Shown here: positions 1-6,183 of the stretch, piece by piece
Layout: the number at the start of each line of letters is the position of its first letter
How positions within the stretch are numbered: the stretch's first letter is position 1
From: CAZLYK01 sp964563495
GTDB taxonomy: Bacteria > Acidobacteriota > Blastocatellia > RBC074
Assembly: GCA_964563495.1 (NCBI GenBank)
Contig: CAZLYK010000220.1
Span: 1-6,230, forward strand
DNA length: 6,230 bases
Direction of reading: 5' to 3'
Program-made: the position numbers and the translations under genes
The notes under the pieces: model-generated
The model's database searches: none
Told to the model about the DNA's origin: nothing
What the model saw: only the letters and a program-made list of their open reading frames with translations

Positions 1-203
1 CGGCCTTTATCCCGGATATAGATGTGCGAATAGATCGGAACGTAGATCGTTTGCCCAACGATCCGATTCCTATCCACTTCCGCGGGCACTTTGGGTTCCA
101 CCGACACAGGTGTAGGTTGAGCAATCGCTTGCCGATCGACTTGCTGCGACGAGCAGGAGGTCAGGGCGAGAATACTCACCATTACTGTAATTATCTTTAG
201 CAT
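1..203 (-). CDS. DUF3124-like lipoprotein, N-terminal part (cut by window edge)
   Basis: Reading the minus strand from the ATG at 203-201 gives 67 codons without a stop before the window ends. Residues 1-16 form a lipoprotein signal peptide with a Lys at position 3 and a hydrophobic core. It ends in the lipobox L-T-S-C, so Cys17 would be the lipidated residue and the mature protein membrane-anchored. A polar linker rich in Gln, Pro and Val follows. Residues 50-62 read GQTIYVPIYSHIY, which I recognise as the opening motif of DUF3124, a family of small lipoproteins of unknown function. The start is supported by GGAG at 210-213, six bases upstream. The gene points away from the receptor operon and is separated from it by decayed DNA. 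The family call rests on one motif recalled from memory; the lipoprotein call is firmer. No biochemical role can be given. Confidence 0.75.
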   Translation of the reverse strand, partial: MLKIITVMVSILALTSCSSQQVDRQAIAQPTPVSVEPKVPAEVDRNRIVGQTIYVPIYSHIYIRDKG

Positions 204-213
204 CTCATTCTCC

Positions 214-229
214 AGTCCTTGCCAGGACT
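214..229. other. Short perfect hairpin next to the lipoprotein start
   Basis: AGTCCT at 214-219 and AGGACT at 224-229 are perfect inverted repeats around a 4-base loop. On the plus strand the second arm runs into a T5 tract (229-233), which looks like a weak intrinsic terminator, though no plus-strand gene lies upstream within the window. On the minus strand the stem sits directly before the GGAG ribosome binding site of the lipoprotein gene and could shape its leader. A 6-bp stem can arise by chance, so a function is uncertain. Confidence 0.3.
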
Positions 230-262
230 TTTTGAGCCTGCGTGTACTGAAACCTCTATGCG

Positions 263-440
263 ACCTTACCGCACTCGCCTTTCCAAAATCCCTATGTGGA
301 GAGAGAATCGGCGATATCCGCCGGGAGCGTCTCGACCACGTGATCGTACTTTCCAAAACACATTTTTGAAAGTGTTGACGGATTACTTACATTACTACAA
401 CAACACACGTCCGCACGAGTCACTCGATCAAAACTCACCA
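263..440 (+). pseudogene. Decayed IS transposase remnant (integrase core, C-terminal end)
   Basis: Three reading frames together rebuild the C-terminal end of an rve-type integrase core as found in IS3/IS481-like transposases. The frame beginning at 263 reads HSPFQNPYVER (272-304). After an apparent one-base loss near 305, the next frame reads IGDIRRERLDHVIVLSKTHF (307-366) and hits TGA at 367-369. After a second apparent one-base loss in the T run at 363-367, the next frame reads LKVLTDYLHYYNNTRPHESL, then DQNSP (366-440). The pieces match the conserved order NPYVER, IRRECLDHV, YYNxxRxHxSLD in this family. Upstream catalytic Asp residues and the N-terminal helix-turn-helix are absent, and no terminal inverted repeats or target duplication can be recognised. 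The copy cannot encode a working enzyme. The exact IS family is not settled. Confidence 0.8.
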
Positions 441-545
441 AACAGCCTTTCCACAAATGGATTCTGCCAACGAATCTGCGGTGCTGTGTGCTTGTGGTTT
501 AAATAATGATGTTTATCTCCTATTTATCCTCATTGTAGTAAGTTT
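441..545. other. AT-rich non-coding stretch, no recognisable gene
   Basis: This stretch between the two gene remnants is visibly richer in A and T than its surroundings, especially 498-543. I find no conserved protein motif in any frame; the transposase frame runs on to a TAA at 504-506, but its residues after 440 do not resemble the family. It may hold the promoter of the receptor operon, since nothing better lies closer to that gene. A TTGTGG (492-497) with TATCTC (514-519) at 16 bases is a poor match to the sigma70 consensus, so I do not call a promoter. Confidence 0.4.
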
Positions 546-641
546 GGCCTGCTACGCGCGCAGATCGAGCCGTTGTGGGTGAAGCCCGGCGTCGTCACGG
601 CATGATCAGGGCACAACCACACCTACGAACGCATGAAGCCG
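546..641 (+). pseudogene. Metallophosphoesterase remnant with internal stop
   Basis: One frame from 546 reads GLLRAQIEPLWVKPGVVTA, then TGA at 603-605, then SGHNHTYERMKP up to 641. This follows the C-terminal half of calcineurin-like metallophosphoesterases and purple acid phosphatases, where a line such as EPLFVKYGVDVVFSGHDHVYER carries the metal-binding GHxH motif (here codons 609-620). The TGA stands where the family usually has an aromatic residue; TGG to TGA would be a single transition. The N-terminal metal-binding motifs are absent, and after the KP the usual continuation is lost: the frame soon reaches TGA at 666-668, overlapping the receptor start. It is therefore a truncated fossil whose tail now forms part of the leader of the receptor gene. 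Confidence 0.75.
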
Positions 642-651
642 TGCTATAGTC

Positions 652-657
652 AGGGAG
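652..657 (+). promoter_or_regulatory. Ribosome binding site of the TonB receptor gene
   Basis: AGGGAG lies seven bases before the ATG at 665. It fixes the receptor start and lies in what used to be the tail of the metallophosphoesterase gene. Confidence 0.8.
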
Positions 658-664
658 ACAACCC

Positions 665-3238
665 ATGAACTACATCTTGCTTTGTTTGGGAATAATTCTG
701 GCCTTCACTTTCGGGGTGGCGGGGCAAACTGAATCCGGCTTCGTTGACCTCACCGGGACCGTTAGTGACATAAATGGCGAAGTTGTTCCCGGAGCCAAAG
801 TGACCCTGCGCCGAAAGGGTGGAGCGAAGCAGCAGGCGACTGTTTCCGACGCCACAGGTTCTTTCCGGTTTGCGCGCGTGGCCTTCGGCAACTGTGAGAT
901 TGAAGTACAGAAGGAAGCTTTCAAGCCCTCTATCATTCAAGTCAGCATGAGCACTCGCGCACCGGCTCCACTGCGAGTGGTGCTGGCGATTGCCGACTTG
1001 CATGAAGAAATCACAGTCAGCAATCAGTCCGCTCAAGTGAATACCAACCCGGCGGACAATCTGGACGTCATCAAACTGGATCGCGATTCGCTGGATGACT
1101 TGCCAGTCTTGGGCAATGATGTGATCGGCGCCGTGGCAAATCTGGTTGACGCCGGTTCGGTTGGGTCGAATGGCCCGACGATCCTCACTGATGGGTTGGA
1201 GTCAACCAGCAAAATTCCCGCCTCAATGATCCAGGAAGTGCGGATTAATCAAAACCCGTATTCGGCTGAATTCGCGCGCCCGGGGCGCGGACGGATCGAA
1301 GTTGTTACCAAAGCGGGGGCGACGGAATATCACGGTGGGTTCGGTTTCATGTTTCGTGACTCTCATCTGGACGCGCGGAATGCCTTTGCCCTCAAACGCC
1401 CGCCCGAGCAGCGACGCATCTATGAAGGGACTTTGACCGGCCCCATTGGCCACGGCAAAAAGACCTCATTCTTTTTCAGTGGTAATCGGGAGGAGGAAGA
1501 TTTGCAAGCTGTGGTTTTTGCCCGGACACAGGCCGGGATTGTTTCCGACAATGTGGCCACCCCGCAGCGACAATCCGAGTTTTCTTTTCGCATCAATCAT
1601 CAGACCAGCGAGAAAACCACTTTCTCAATCCGGTTTGATTTCGATCAGGATTCAAGCGGCAACACCGGCGTCGGCGGATTTAATCTGCCCGAAGTGGCGG
1701 CCAATTCGACAGGCGGCGAGCATCATATCTTTTTCACCCTTCGCCAGATTCTCTCACCCAAACTGATCAATGAACTCACCACGCGCGTCGGGCACGAATA
1801 TAGCAGGACGCGTAGCCTCCAGCCGGGCATCCCCAGACTCATCGTTCAGGACGCCTTCATCGGCGGTGGCGGCCAAGCCGATCGGCGAACGACGGAAAAC
1901 CATGTACAACTGAATGAAATCCTTTCCTGGACGCACGGCAAGCATTTTGTCAGAGGCGGGCTGAACATCCCGGACATCAGCCGTCGTGGATTTAGTGATC
2001 AGACAAATTTCGGTGGAACCTTCTCCTTCGCCACGTTAGACGACTATTTTAATAACCGGCCCTTCCTGTTTTCGATAAACCAAGGGGATGGCCACCTGGC
2101 ATTTTGGCAAAAGGAATTCGGCTTGTTTGGACAGAACCAGATTCTGGTGTGGCCGAATTTCTCTCTCGCCGTGGGCTTGCGTTATGACAAGCAGAATTAC
2201 CTGGGGGACAAAAATAATTTTTCGCCGCGCCTCTCGTTTGCCTATGCTCCGGGGAAGCAACGCAAAACGATTTTGCGCGGCGGCGCGGGGGTTTTTTATG
2301 ATCGAACCGGCATCGCACCCATCGCCGACAGGTTGCGTTTTGACGGACAGAGATTGCGCCAGGTGAATCTTTCGAACCCGCCCTATCCTGACCCTCTTTC
2401 GTCGGGGAGCACGTTCGGCACCCAACCCGGCAGCATCGTTCGGTTCGCGCCTGATCTGCGTTCGCCCTATACGCTTCAGTTCAACATGGGCGTGGAACGA
2501 CAACTCAACAGATCATTGATGGTGAGCGCAAACTACATCAACACACGTGGCATCAAGCTGTTCCGGTCACGCGACATCAATGCGCCATTACTGCCTTCTC
2601 TGCCGCGGCCGGATCCGACAATCGGCATTTTGCGGGAAATTGAATCCTCGGCGCGGGCACAAACGCACGCATTGGAGTTGATGCTGCGCGGGAAGATCAC
2701 CCGCTACTTCAACGGAACCATCCAATACAACTTGGGACGCGCCTACAACAACACGGGCGGGATCAACGTCAGGCCGGCCAATAATTATGATTTGACCGGC
2801 GAATGGGCGCGGGCCGATTTCGACGAGCGCCACCGATTCAATCTACTGGGGACATTCAAAATCGGGGGCTGGTTCAATCTGGGGATGATGGTTGCGCTCG
2901 CTTCCGGCCGCCCCTATAGCCTGACGACCGGGCGTGATGACAATCGGGATACCATCGCGAATGACCGGCCTGCCGGCGTGCGACGCAACAGCCTAGAGGG
3001 ACCGGGCGGCGCGACGGTTGATCTGCGCTGGTCGAAAGAGTTTTTTCTGAAGGCCGAGAAGAAGGGGAAGAAGATAGAGGAAGGACCATCAGTCAAAGTC
3101 GGCCTGAGCGCGTTCAACATACTGAACCGCGTGAATTACACGGGCTTCGTTGGAAATCTGAGCTCGCCATTCTTCGGGCTGCCGGTCGCGGCGCGATCTG
3201 CACGCCGTGTACAGCTCAATTTCAACTTCAACTTTTAG
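665..3238 (+). CDS. Oar-like TonB-dependent outer-membrane receptor
   Basis: The 857-residue product is an outer-membrane receptor of the Oar/carboxypeptidase-regulatory-like type, which uses TonB-derived energy to import a ligand. Residues 1-20 are a signal peptide ending in V-A-G. Residues about 27-110 form the carboxypeptidase-regulatory-like beta sandwich (GTVSDINGEVVPGAKVTL, then GSFRF). Residues about 120-217 are plug-like, including LTDGLES and QNPYSAEF-RPGRG-IEVVTKAG. From about 220 the sequence alternates short amphipathic strands of a beta barrel, with family landmarks FSPRLSFAYAPG (519-530), SPYTLQFNMGVERQL (600-614) and RADFDERHRFNLLGTF (716-731). It ends LNFNFNF, the aromatic C-terminal strand expected for barrel assembly. 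No TonB box is visible. Oar relatives are often around 1000 residues or more, so this is a compact member with no sign of breakage. The ligand cannot be read from sequence. The next gene starts 18 bases downstream. Confidence 0.93.
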   Translation: MNYILLCLGIILAFTFGVAGQTESGFVDLTGTVSDINGEVVPGAKVTLRRKGGAKQQATVSDATGSFRFARVAFGNCEIEVQKEAFKPSIIQVSMSTRAPAPLRVVLAIADLHEEITVSNQSAQVNTNPADNLDVIKLDRDSLDDLPVLGNDVIGAVANLVDAGSVGSNGPTILTDGLESTSKIPASMIQEVRINQNPYSAEFARPGRGRIEVVTKAGATEYHGGFGFMFRDSHLDARNAFALKRPPEQRRIYEGTLTGPIGHGKKTSFFFSGNREEEDLQAVVFARTQAGIVSDNVATPQRQSEFSFRINHQTSEKTTFSIRFDFDQDSSGNTGVGGFNLPEVAANSTGGEHHIFFTLRQILSPKLINELTTRVGHEYSRTRSLQPGIPRLIVQDAFIGGGGQADRRTTENHVQLNEILSWTHGKHFVRGGLNIPDISRRGFSDQTNFGGTFSFATLDDYFNNRPFLFSINQGDGHLAFWQKEFGLFGQNQILVWPNFSLAVGLRYDKQNYLGDKNNFSPRLSFAYAPGKQRKTILRGGAGVFYDRTGIAPIADRLRFDGQRLRQVNLSNPPYPDPLSSGSTFGTQPGSIVRFAPDLRSPYTLQFNMGVERQLNRSLMVSANYINTRGIKLFRSRDINAPLLPSLPRPDPTIGILREIESSARAQTHALELMLRGKITRYFNGTIQYNLGRAYNNTGGINVRPANNYDLTGEWARADFDERHRFNLLGTFKIGGWFNLGMMVALASGRPYSLTTGRDDNRDTIANDRPAGVRRNSLEGPGGATVDLRWSKEFFLKAEKKGKKIEEGPSVKVGLSAFNILNRVNYTGFVGNLSSPFFGLPVAARSARRVQLNFNFNF

Positions 3239-3244
3239 TCACTC

Positions 3245-3250
3245 AAGGAG
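3245..3250 (+). promoter_or_regulatory. Ribosome binding site of the beta-propeller gene
   Basis: AAGGAG lies six bases before the ATG at 3257, inside the 18-base gap after the receptor stop. There is no room for a separate promoter or terminator in the gap, which supports one transcript for both genes. Confidence 0.85.
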
Positions 3251-3256
3251 CAAACA

Positions 3257-4276
3257 ATGCTAGTCACGAAAAGCGTTCTGGTCGGTTTCTTCTCCGCCGC
3301 GCTGTTGTTGCAAAGCACGTCTGGGTACAAGGTAGTAGGTCGTTACCCGGTCCCCGGCATCGGCGGTTTTGATTACGTGACGTTGGACAGCGAGGCGCGG
3401 CGAATCTACGTTTCGCACGCGACCCAGGTGGAAGTCGTCGACGCGGATAACGGAAAGATCGTGGGGACAATCACAGACACGCCGGGCGTCCACGGAGTCG
3501 CGATTGCAGCGGATCTCAAACATGGATTCACCAGCAACGGGCGGGAGCATAAGGTCTCGATGTTCGACCCTTCGACGCTCAAGCTGATCAAGAAGATTGA
3601 TGTGGGCAAGGGGCCGGACGGCATCTACTATGACGAGCGGACGAAGCGCGTCTTCACCAACAACCACGGGTCGCACGATGTCACCGCTATCGATGCCGCG
3701 ACGGGTGAGGTCGTCGGGACAGTCAAAGTGGAAGGTGACGGCGAACAGGCGGTCATCGGTAATGACGGTCTGATTTATCTCAATAGCGAAGAAGCTGCCG
3801 AAGTAATCGTCTTTGATCCGAAGAATTTGGAGGTCAAAAGGCGTTTTCCCATCGGCGTGGCCAAGACTCCGACCGGTCTGGCTTATGATGCGAAGACGAA
3901 CCGCTTGTTCATAGGTTGCCGAGATGAACCGAAGATGGTTGTCATGGACGCCGCTTCGGGGAAAGTGATCAACAGCTTTCCGATCGGTAAGGGAGTGGAC
4001 TATGCCGCCTTTGATCCAGGGTCCAGTCTGATCTTCTTTTCCTGTGGAGACGGAACCTTGAGCATCTACCGTGAGAAGTCGGCGGATAGCTACGAAGATG
4101 CAGGTGCGCTCAAGACGCAGCCGAGTGCCAAGACAATGGCTTTTGATCCGAAGACGAAGAAGATCTTCCTGCCGGCGGTTGAATATCAGATGGTTCCAGC
4201 GGCCGAACCGGGTAAGCCGCCCCAACGCAGCATGAAGCCGGGAACATTTGCGATCCTGGTCGTCGGCAAATCATAA
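3257..4276 (+). CDS. Exported YncE-like (YVTN repeat) seven-bladed beta-propeller protein
   Basis: The 339-residue product starts with a signal peptide (Lys5, hydrophobic core 6-19, likely cut after about Gly23); there is no lipobox Cys, so it should be a soluble periplasmic protein. Residues 37 to the end are repeats of about 40 residues with the YVTN/YncE pattern: a strand such as RRIYVSHA or NRLFIGCR, then a VVDADNGK- or VMDAASGK-type turn, then an IVGTI- or VINSFPIG-type strand. I count about six clear repeats (near 37, 79, 120, 164, 205 and 247) and a more diverged one from about 293, which fits a seven-bladed propeller. Blades 6-7 carry a longer loop and a Pro-rich insertion (313-327). 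Propellers of this family have no catalytic signature; binding or scaffolding is inferred. Co-transcription with the receptor suggests a role with its ligand. It ends 18 bases from the convergent decarboxylase gene, with no terminator hairpin visible between them. Confidence 0.9.
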   Translation: MLVTKSVLVGFFSAALLLQSTSGYKVVGRYPVPGIGGFDYVTLDSEARRIYVSHATQVEVVDADNGKIVGTITDTPGVHGVAIAADLKHGFTSNGREHKVSMFDPSTLKLIKKIDVGKGPDGIYYDERTKRVFTNNHGSHDVTAIDAATGEVVGTVKVEGDGEQAVIGNDGLIYLNSEEAAEVIVFDPKNLEVKRRFPIGVAKTPTGLAYDAKTNRLFIGCRDEPKMVVMDAASGKVINSFPIGKGVDYAAFDPGSSLIFFSCGDGTLSIYREKSADSYEDAGALKTQPSAKTMAFDPKTKKIFLPAVEYQMVPAAEPGKPPQRSMKPGTFAILVVGKS

Positions 4277-4294
4277 AGGATGATGCCTTGAAAT

Positions 4295-5701
4295 TTAGTG
4301 CTCCAAGCTAGCAGCCTGTGTGCAATTGAGGATCGCTTCGGCGGAGCGGTCAATATCGTGCTCGTGGGTGGACCAATTTGAGATTGAAATGCGCATGGCG
4401 TGCATCCCGTGCCAGGTCGTGCCGCCGGCCCAACACGTCCCGTCCTCTTGAACGCGCCGGATGACCGCGGCGGTAAACGCATCCGCATCCGCGCCCGATG
4501 GCGGCAGGAAGCGTACCAGCACCTGGTTCAGGACAACGTCATTGAGAATTTGTATACGCGCATCTTGCGCCAGGCGCTCGGCCATGCGGCGCGCCAATCG
4601 GCAGCCACGCTCGATAATTTCCGCCACGCCGCTACGCCCCAGCGCGCGCAAGGTCGTATAGATCGCCAACCCTCGCGCGCGACGCGAAGCCTCCGGCACC
4701 CAGTTATGGTTGTCCCTCCCCATCTCCACACCCAAAGCATAGTAGGGCGCGTTCAAGGTCATTGACTCCTGATGCGCCGTCCGGTCGCGGACGAACACCA
4801 AACCTGAATCGTAAGGAACGTTCAGCCATTTGTGACAATCAACCGCGAGCGAGTCAGCCATCTCGATCTGCGCGGTCAGCCGTTGATGTACGGGAGACGC
4901 CGCCGCCCACAACCCGAAAGCCCCGTCAACGTGCAGCCAGCCTTGGTGGCGGCGCACCAACGGCACGATCTCGGGCAATGGGTCAAACGCCCCGGTATTG
5001 ACGTTTCCGGCTTGCGCGCATACCAGGACGGGCGTGCTGACCTGGGCAAGCACGGCCTGCAATTCATCCGGTCGCATCCGACCCTGCTCATCCGTTGGAA
5101 CTCGAATGACGCGCTCTCGACCCAGCCCGAGCATTTGCAAAGAGGCAAAGATCGAGACGTGCGACTCCGCGCTGGTCACAACAGTCAGCGAGGGTGCGCC
5201 AAACAGACCTTGCGCTTCGACATCCCATCCCACGGCGCCAAGCAGTGCACGCCGCGCAGCTGCCAAGCCCGTAAAGTTCGCCATCGTCCCACCCGTCGTA
5301 AATCCCAAACTCATTTCGCGCGGCAGGCCGAACAGATCAACCAGCCAGGTGCGGACGACTTCTTCGGCCGCAGCCGCCGCGGGCGAGAGGACATACGCGC
5401 CCGCATTCTGATCCCAAGCTGCCGCGAGCCAATCTGCGGCGAGGCCGGCGGGGTGCGCGCCGCCGATCACAAAGCCAAAGTAGCGCGGCCCTGCCGTCGC
5501 CACCAATCCCGGCTTTGCGGCTTCAACCAAATTCTCAATCACCCGCAGCACGTCTTCCCCTTCTGCGGGCAACGCGCCGCCCATGTTGGCAAGTAGTCCG
5601 GCATAGTTTACCGGACGGCCGACAGGCCGTTCCGGCAAGCTATCCAGAAATTCAACGGCCAGATCAGAAGTTCTCTTCAGTATGTCCTGATAGTTCATCA
5701 T
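4295..5701 (-). CDS. Group II PLP-dependent amino acid decarboxylase (aromatic-amino-acid decarboxylase fold)
   Basis: The 468-residue product is a cytosolic PLP enzyme of the pyridoxal-dependent decarboxylase family (PF00282 type), which removes CO2 from amino acids. I start it at the ATG at 5701-5699; the frame is open 16 codons further, but those overlap the upstream gene, and GGTGA (5709-5713) sits seven bases before this ATG. Landmarks are FGFVIGG (75-81), the phosphate-binding TTGGT (135-139), AESH with His181 expected to stack on the cofactor, HVDGAF with Asp259 expected to bind the pyridine nitrogen, and DCHKWLNVPYDSG with Lys291 as Schiff-base lysine. Tyr320 and Tyr321 lie 29-30 residues beyond Lys291, as does the mobile-loop tyrosine of animal DOPA decarboxylase. 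No key residue is missing and the length is normal. The substrate is unknown (aromatic acids, Glu and Asp are all used in the family), so no gene symbol is given. Confidence 0.93.
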   Translation of the reverse strand: MMNYQDILKRTSDLAVEFLDSLPERPVGRPVNYAGLLANMGGALPAEGEDVLRVIENLVEAAKPGLVATAGPRYFGFVIGGAHPAGLAADWLAAAWDQNAGAYVLSPAAAAAEEVVRTWLVDLFGLPREMSLGFTTGGTMANFTGLAAARRALLGAVGWDVEAQGLFGAPSLTVVTSAESHVSIFASLQMLGLGRERVIRVPTDEQGRMRPDELQAVLAQVSTPVLVCAQAGNVNTGAFDPLPEIVPLVRRHQGWLHVDGAFGLWAAASPVHQRLTAQIEMADSLAVDCHKWLNVPYDSGLVFVRDRTAHQESMTLNAPYYALGVEMGRDNHNWVPEASRRARGLAIYTTLRALGRSGVAEIIERGCRLARRMAERLAQDARIQILNDVVLNQVLVRFLPPSGADADAFTAAVIRRVQEDGTCWAGGTTWHGMHAMRISISNWSTHEHDIDRSAEAILNCTQAASLEH

Positions 5702-6156
5702 CACTTTTTCACCGGCTTCATCTCCCACAGCACATTGACGATCACCCAACGCCCATCGAACTTCGACACATGCAAGTAATCAATCCAGTCCGCCGCGACA
5801 ATCTTGACGCTTGCCGCATTCTCAAAGATGTCGAGGATAGTCACGTCTTTCTGCTGCTTCTCTTTTGGCGTCGGCCGCCCCTGCCTCATTTGGGTGATCT
5901 GCACCAGCCGCGGAGCCGTCATGTGTTCGAGCCTGCTCTTACCGGTGGTTGGATCGGCACGGACGATTCGTTTGGCCAGGTCCGGATGCAGACTCCGCTC
6001 CATGCGCTCGGCGTTTCCTTCGTAATAGCCTTCGATATAGTCCAACGCGGTCTGTTTGATCGCCTCGCGATCCGCCGCAGTTTGTGCGTAAGCGGTTCCG
6101 GCGGCCAATAACAAGAGCGCCAGCCCTAACAGAAATGCCCGAAATATTCTTTGCAT
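5701..6156 (-). CDS. Exported NTF2-like / putative lumazine-binding family protein
   Basis: The 151-residue product begins with a signal peptide (Arg3 and Arg6, hydrophobic core 8-19, AYA cleavage site after residue 24). The mature part resembles the SnoaL/NTF2-like cone fold, most like the family named putative lumazine-binding (Lumazine_bd_2). Helix 29-48 carries AIKQTALDYIEGYYEGN, followed by HPDLAKR (57-63), SRLEHMTAPRLV (74-85), and a strand pair DVTILDIFENAASVKIVA (104-121) and DWIDYLHVSKFDGRWVIVNVLWE (123-145). The order and the closing DGRWVIVNVLW are typical. No catalytic residues can be assigned, and lumazine binding is only the family name, not a demonstrated function. AAAGGAG at 6164-6170 supports the start. 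Its TGA shares one base with the ATG of the decarboxylase, so the two are probably translationally coupled despite acting in different compartments. Confidence 0.88.
   Translation of the reverse strand: MQRIFRAFLLGLALLLLAAGTAYAQTAADREAIKQTALDYIEGYYEGNAERMERSLHPDLAKRIVRADPTTGKSRLEHMTAPRLVQITQMRQGRPTPKEKQQKDVTILDIFENAASVKIVAADWIDYLHVSKFDGRWVIVNVLWEMKPVKK
5709..5713 (-). promoter_or_regulatory. Ribosome binding site of the decarboxylase, inside the upstream gene
   Basis: On the minus strand GGTGA, complementary to the TCACC of the 16S 3' end, lies seven bases before the ATG at 5701. It lies within the last codons of the exported NTF2-like gene and decides the start codon among the in-frame choices (upstream at 5749, or 5701 and 5698). 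Confidence 0.6.
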
Positions 6157-6163
6157 CTTGATT

Positions 6164-6170
6164 CTCCTTT
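6164..6170 (-). promoter_or_regulatory. Ribosome binding site of the NTF2-like gene
   Basis: On the minus strand AAAGGAG lies seven bases before the ATG at 6156, a strong site that fixes the start of the exported protein. Confidence 0.8.
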
Positions 6171-6183
6171 AAAGTTTCAGATT

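Noticed and set aside
279..358. Ten-base direct repeat CTTTCCAAAA at 279-288 and 349-358
   Set aside because: Both copies fall within the transposase remnant and code for unrelated parts of it; a single short AT-rich match is expected by chance.
219..506. A 95-codon intact small gene
   Set aside because: Only the part from 366 to 440 resembles a protein family (transposase), and the family continues upstream in other frames, so the open frame is an accident of decay.
603..605. In-frame TGA in the phosphoesterase fragment read as selenocysteine
   Set aside because: The family has an ordinary aromatic residue there, no SECIS-like stem is evident, and the gene is otherwise truncated, so a nonsense mutation is the simpler reading.
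645..650. TATAGT as a -10 box for the receptor gene
   Set aside because: No -35-like element lies at the right distance, and transcription would start within or just after the ribosome binding site.
3260..4225. A 321-codon open frame antisense to the propeller gene
   Set aside because: It has no signal, motif or domain that I recognise, is rich in Arg, Asp and His as expected of a GC-rich gene read backwards, and the sense strand encodes clear repeats with a good ribosome binding site.
4277..4294. Bidirectional terminator between the convergent genes
   Set aside because: The 18-base gap has no inverted repeat with a T tract on either strand.
4832..5596. A 254-codon plus-strand open frame opposite the decarboxylase
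   Set aside because: Its Arg/Gln/His/Pro-rich composition is typical of a shadow frame, and the minus strand carries all the decarboxylase motifs.
5515..6111. A 198-codon plus-strand open frame across the decarboxylase and NTF2-like genes
   Set aside because: It spans the junction of two well-supported minus-strand genes and shows no protein-like features of its own.
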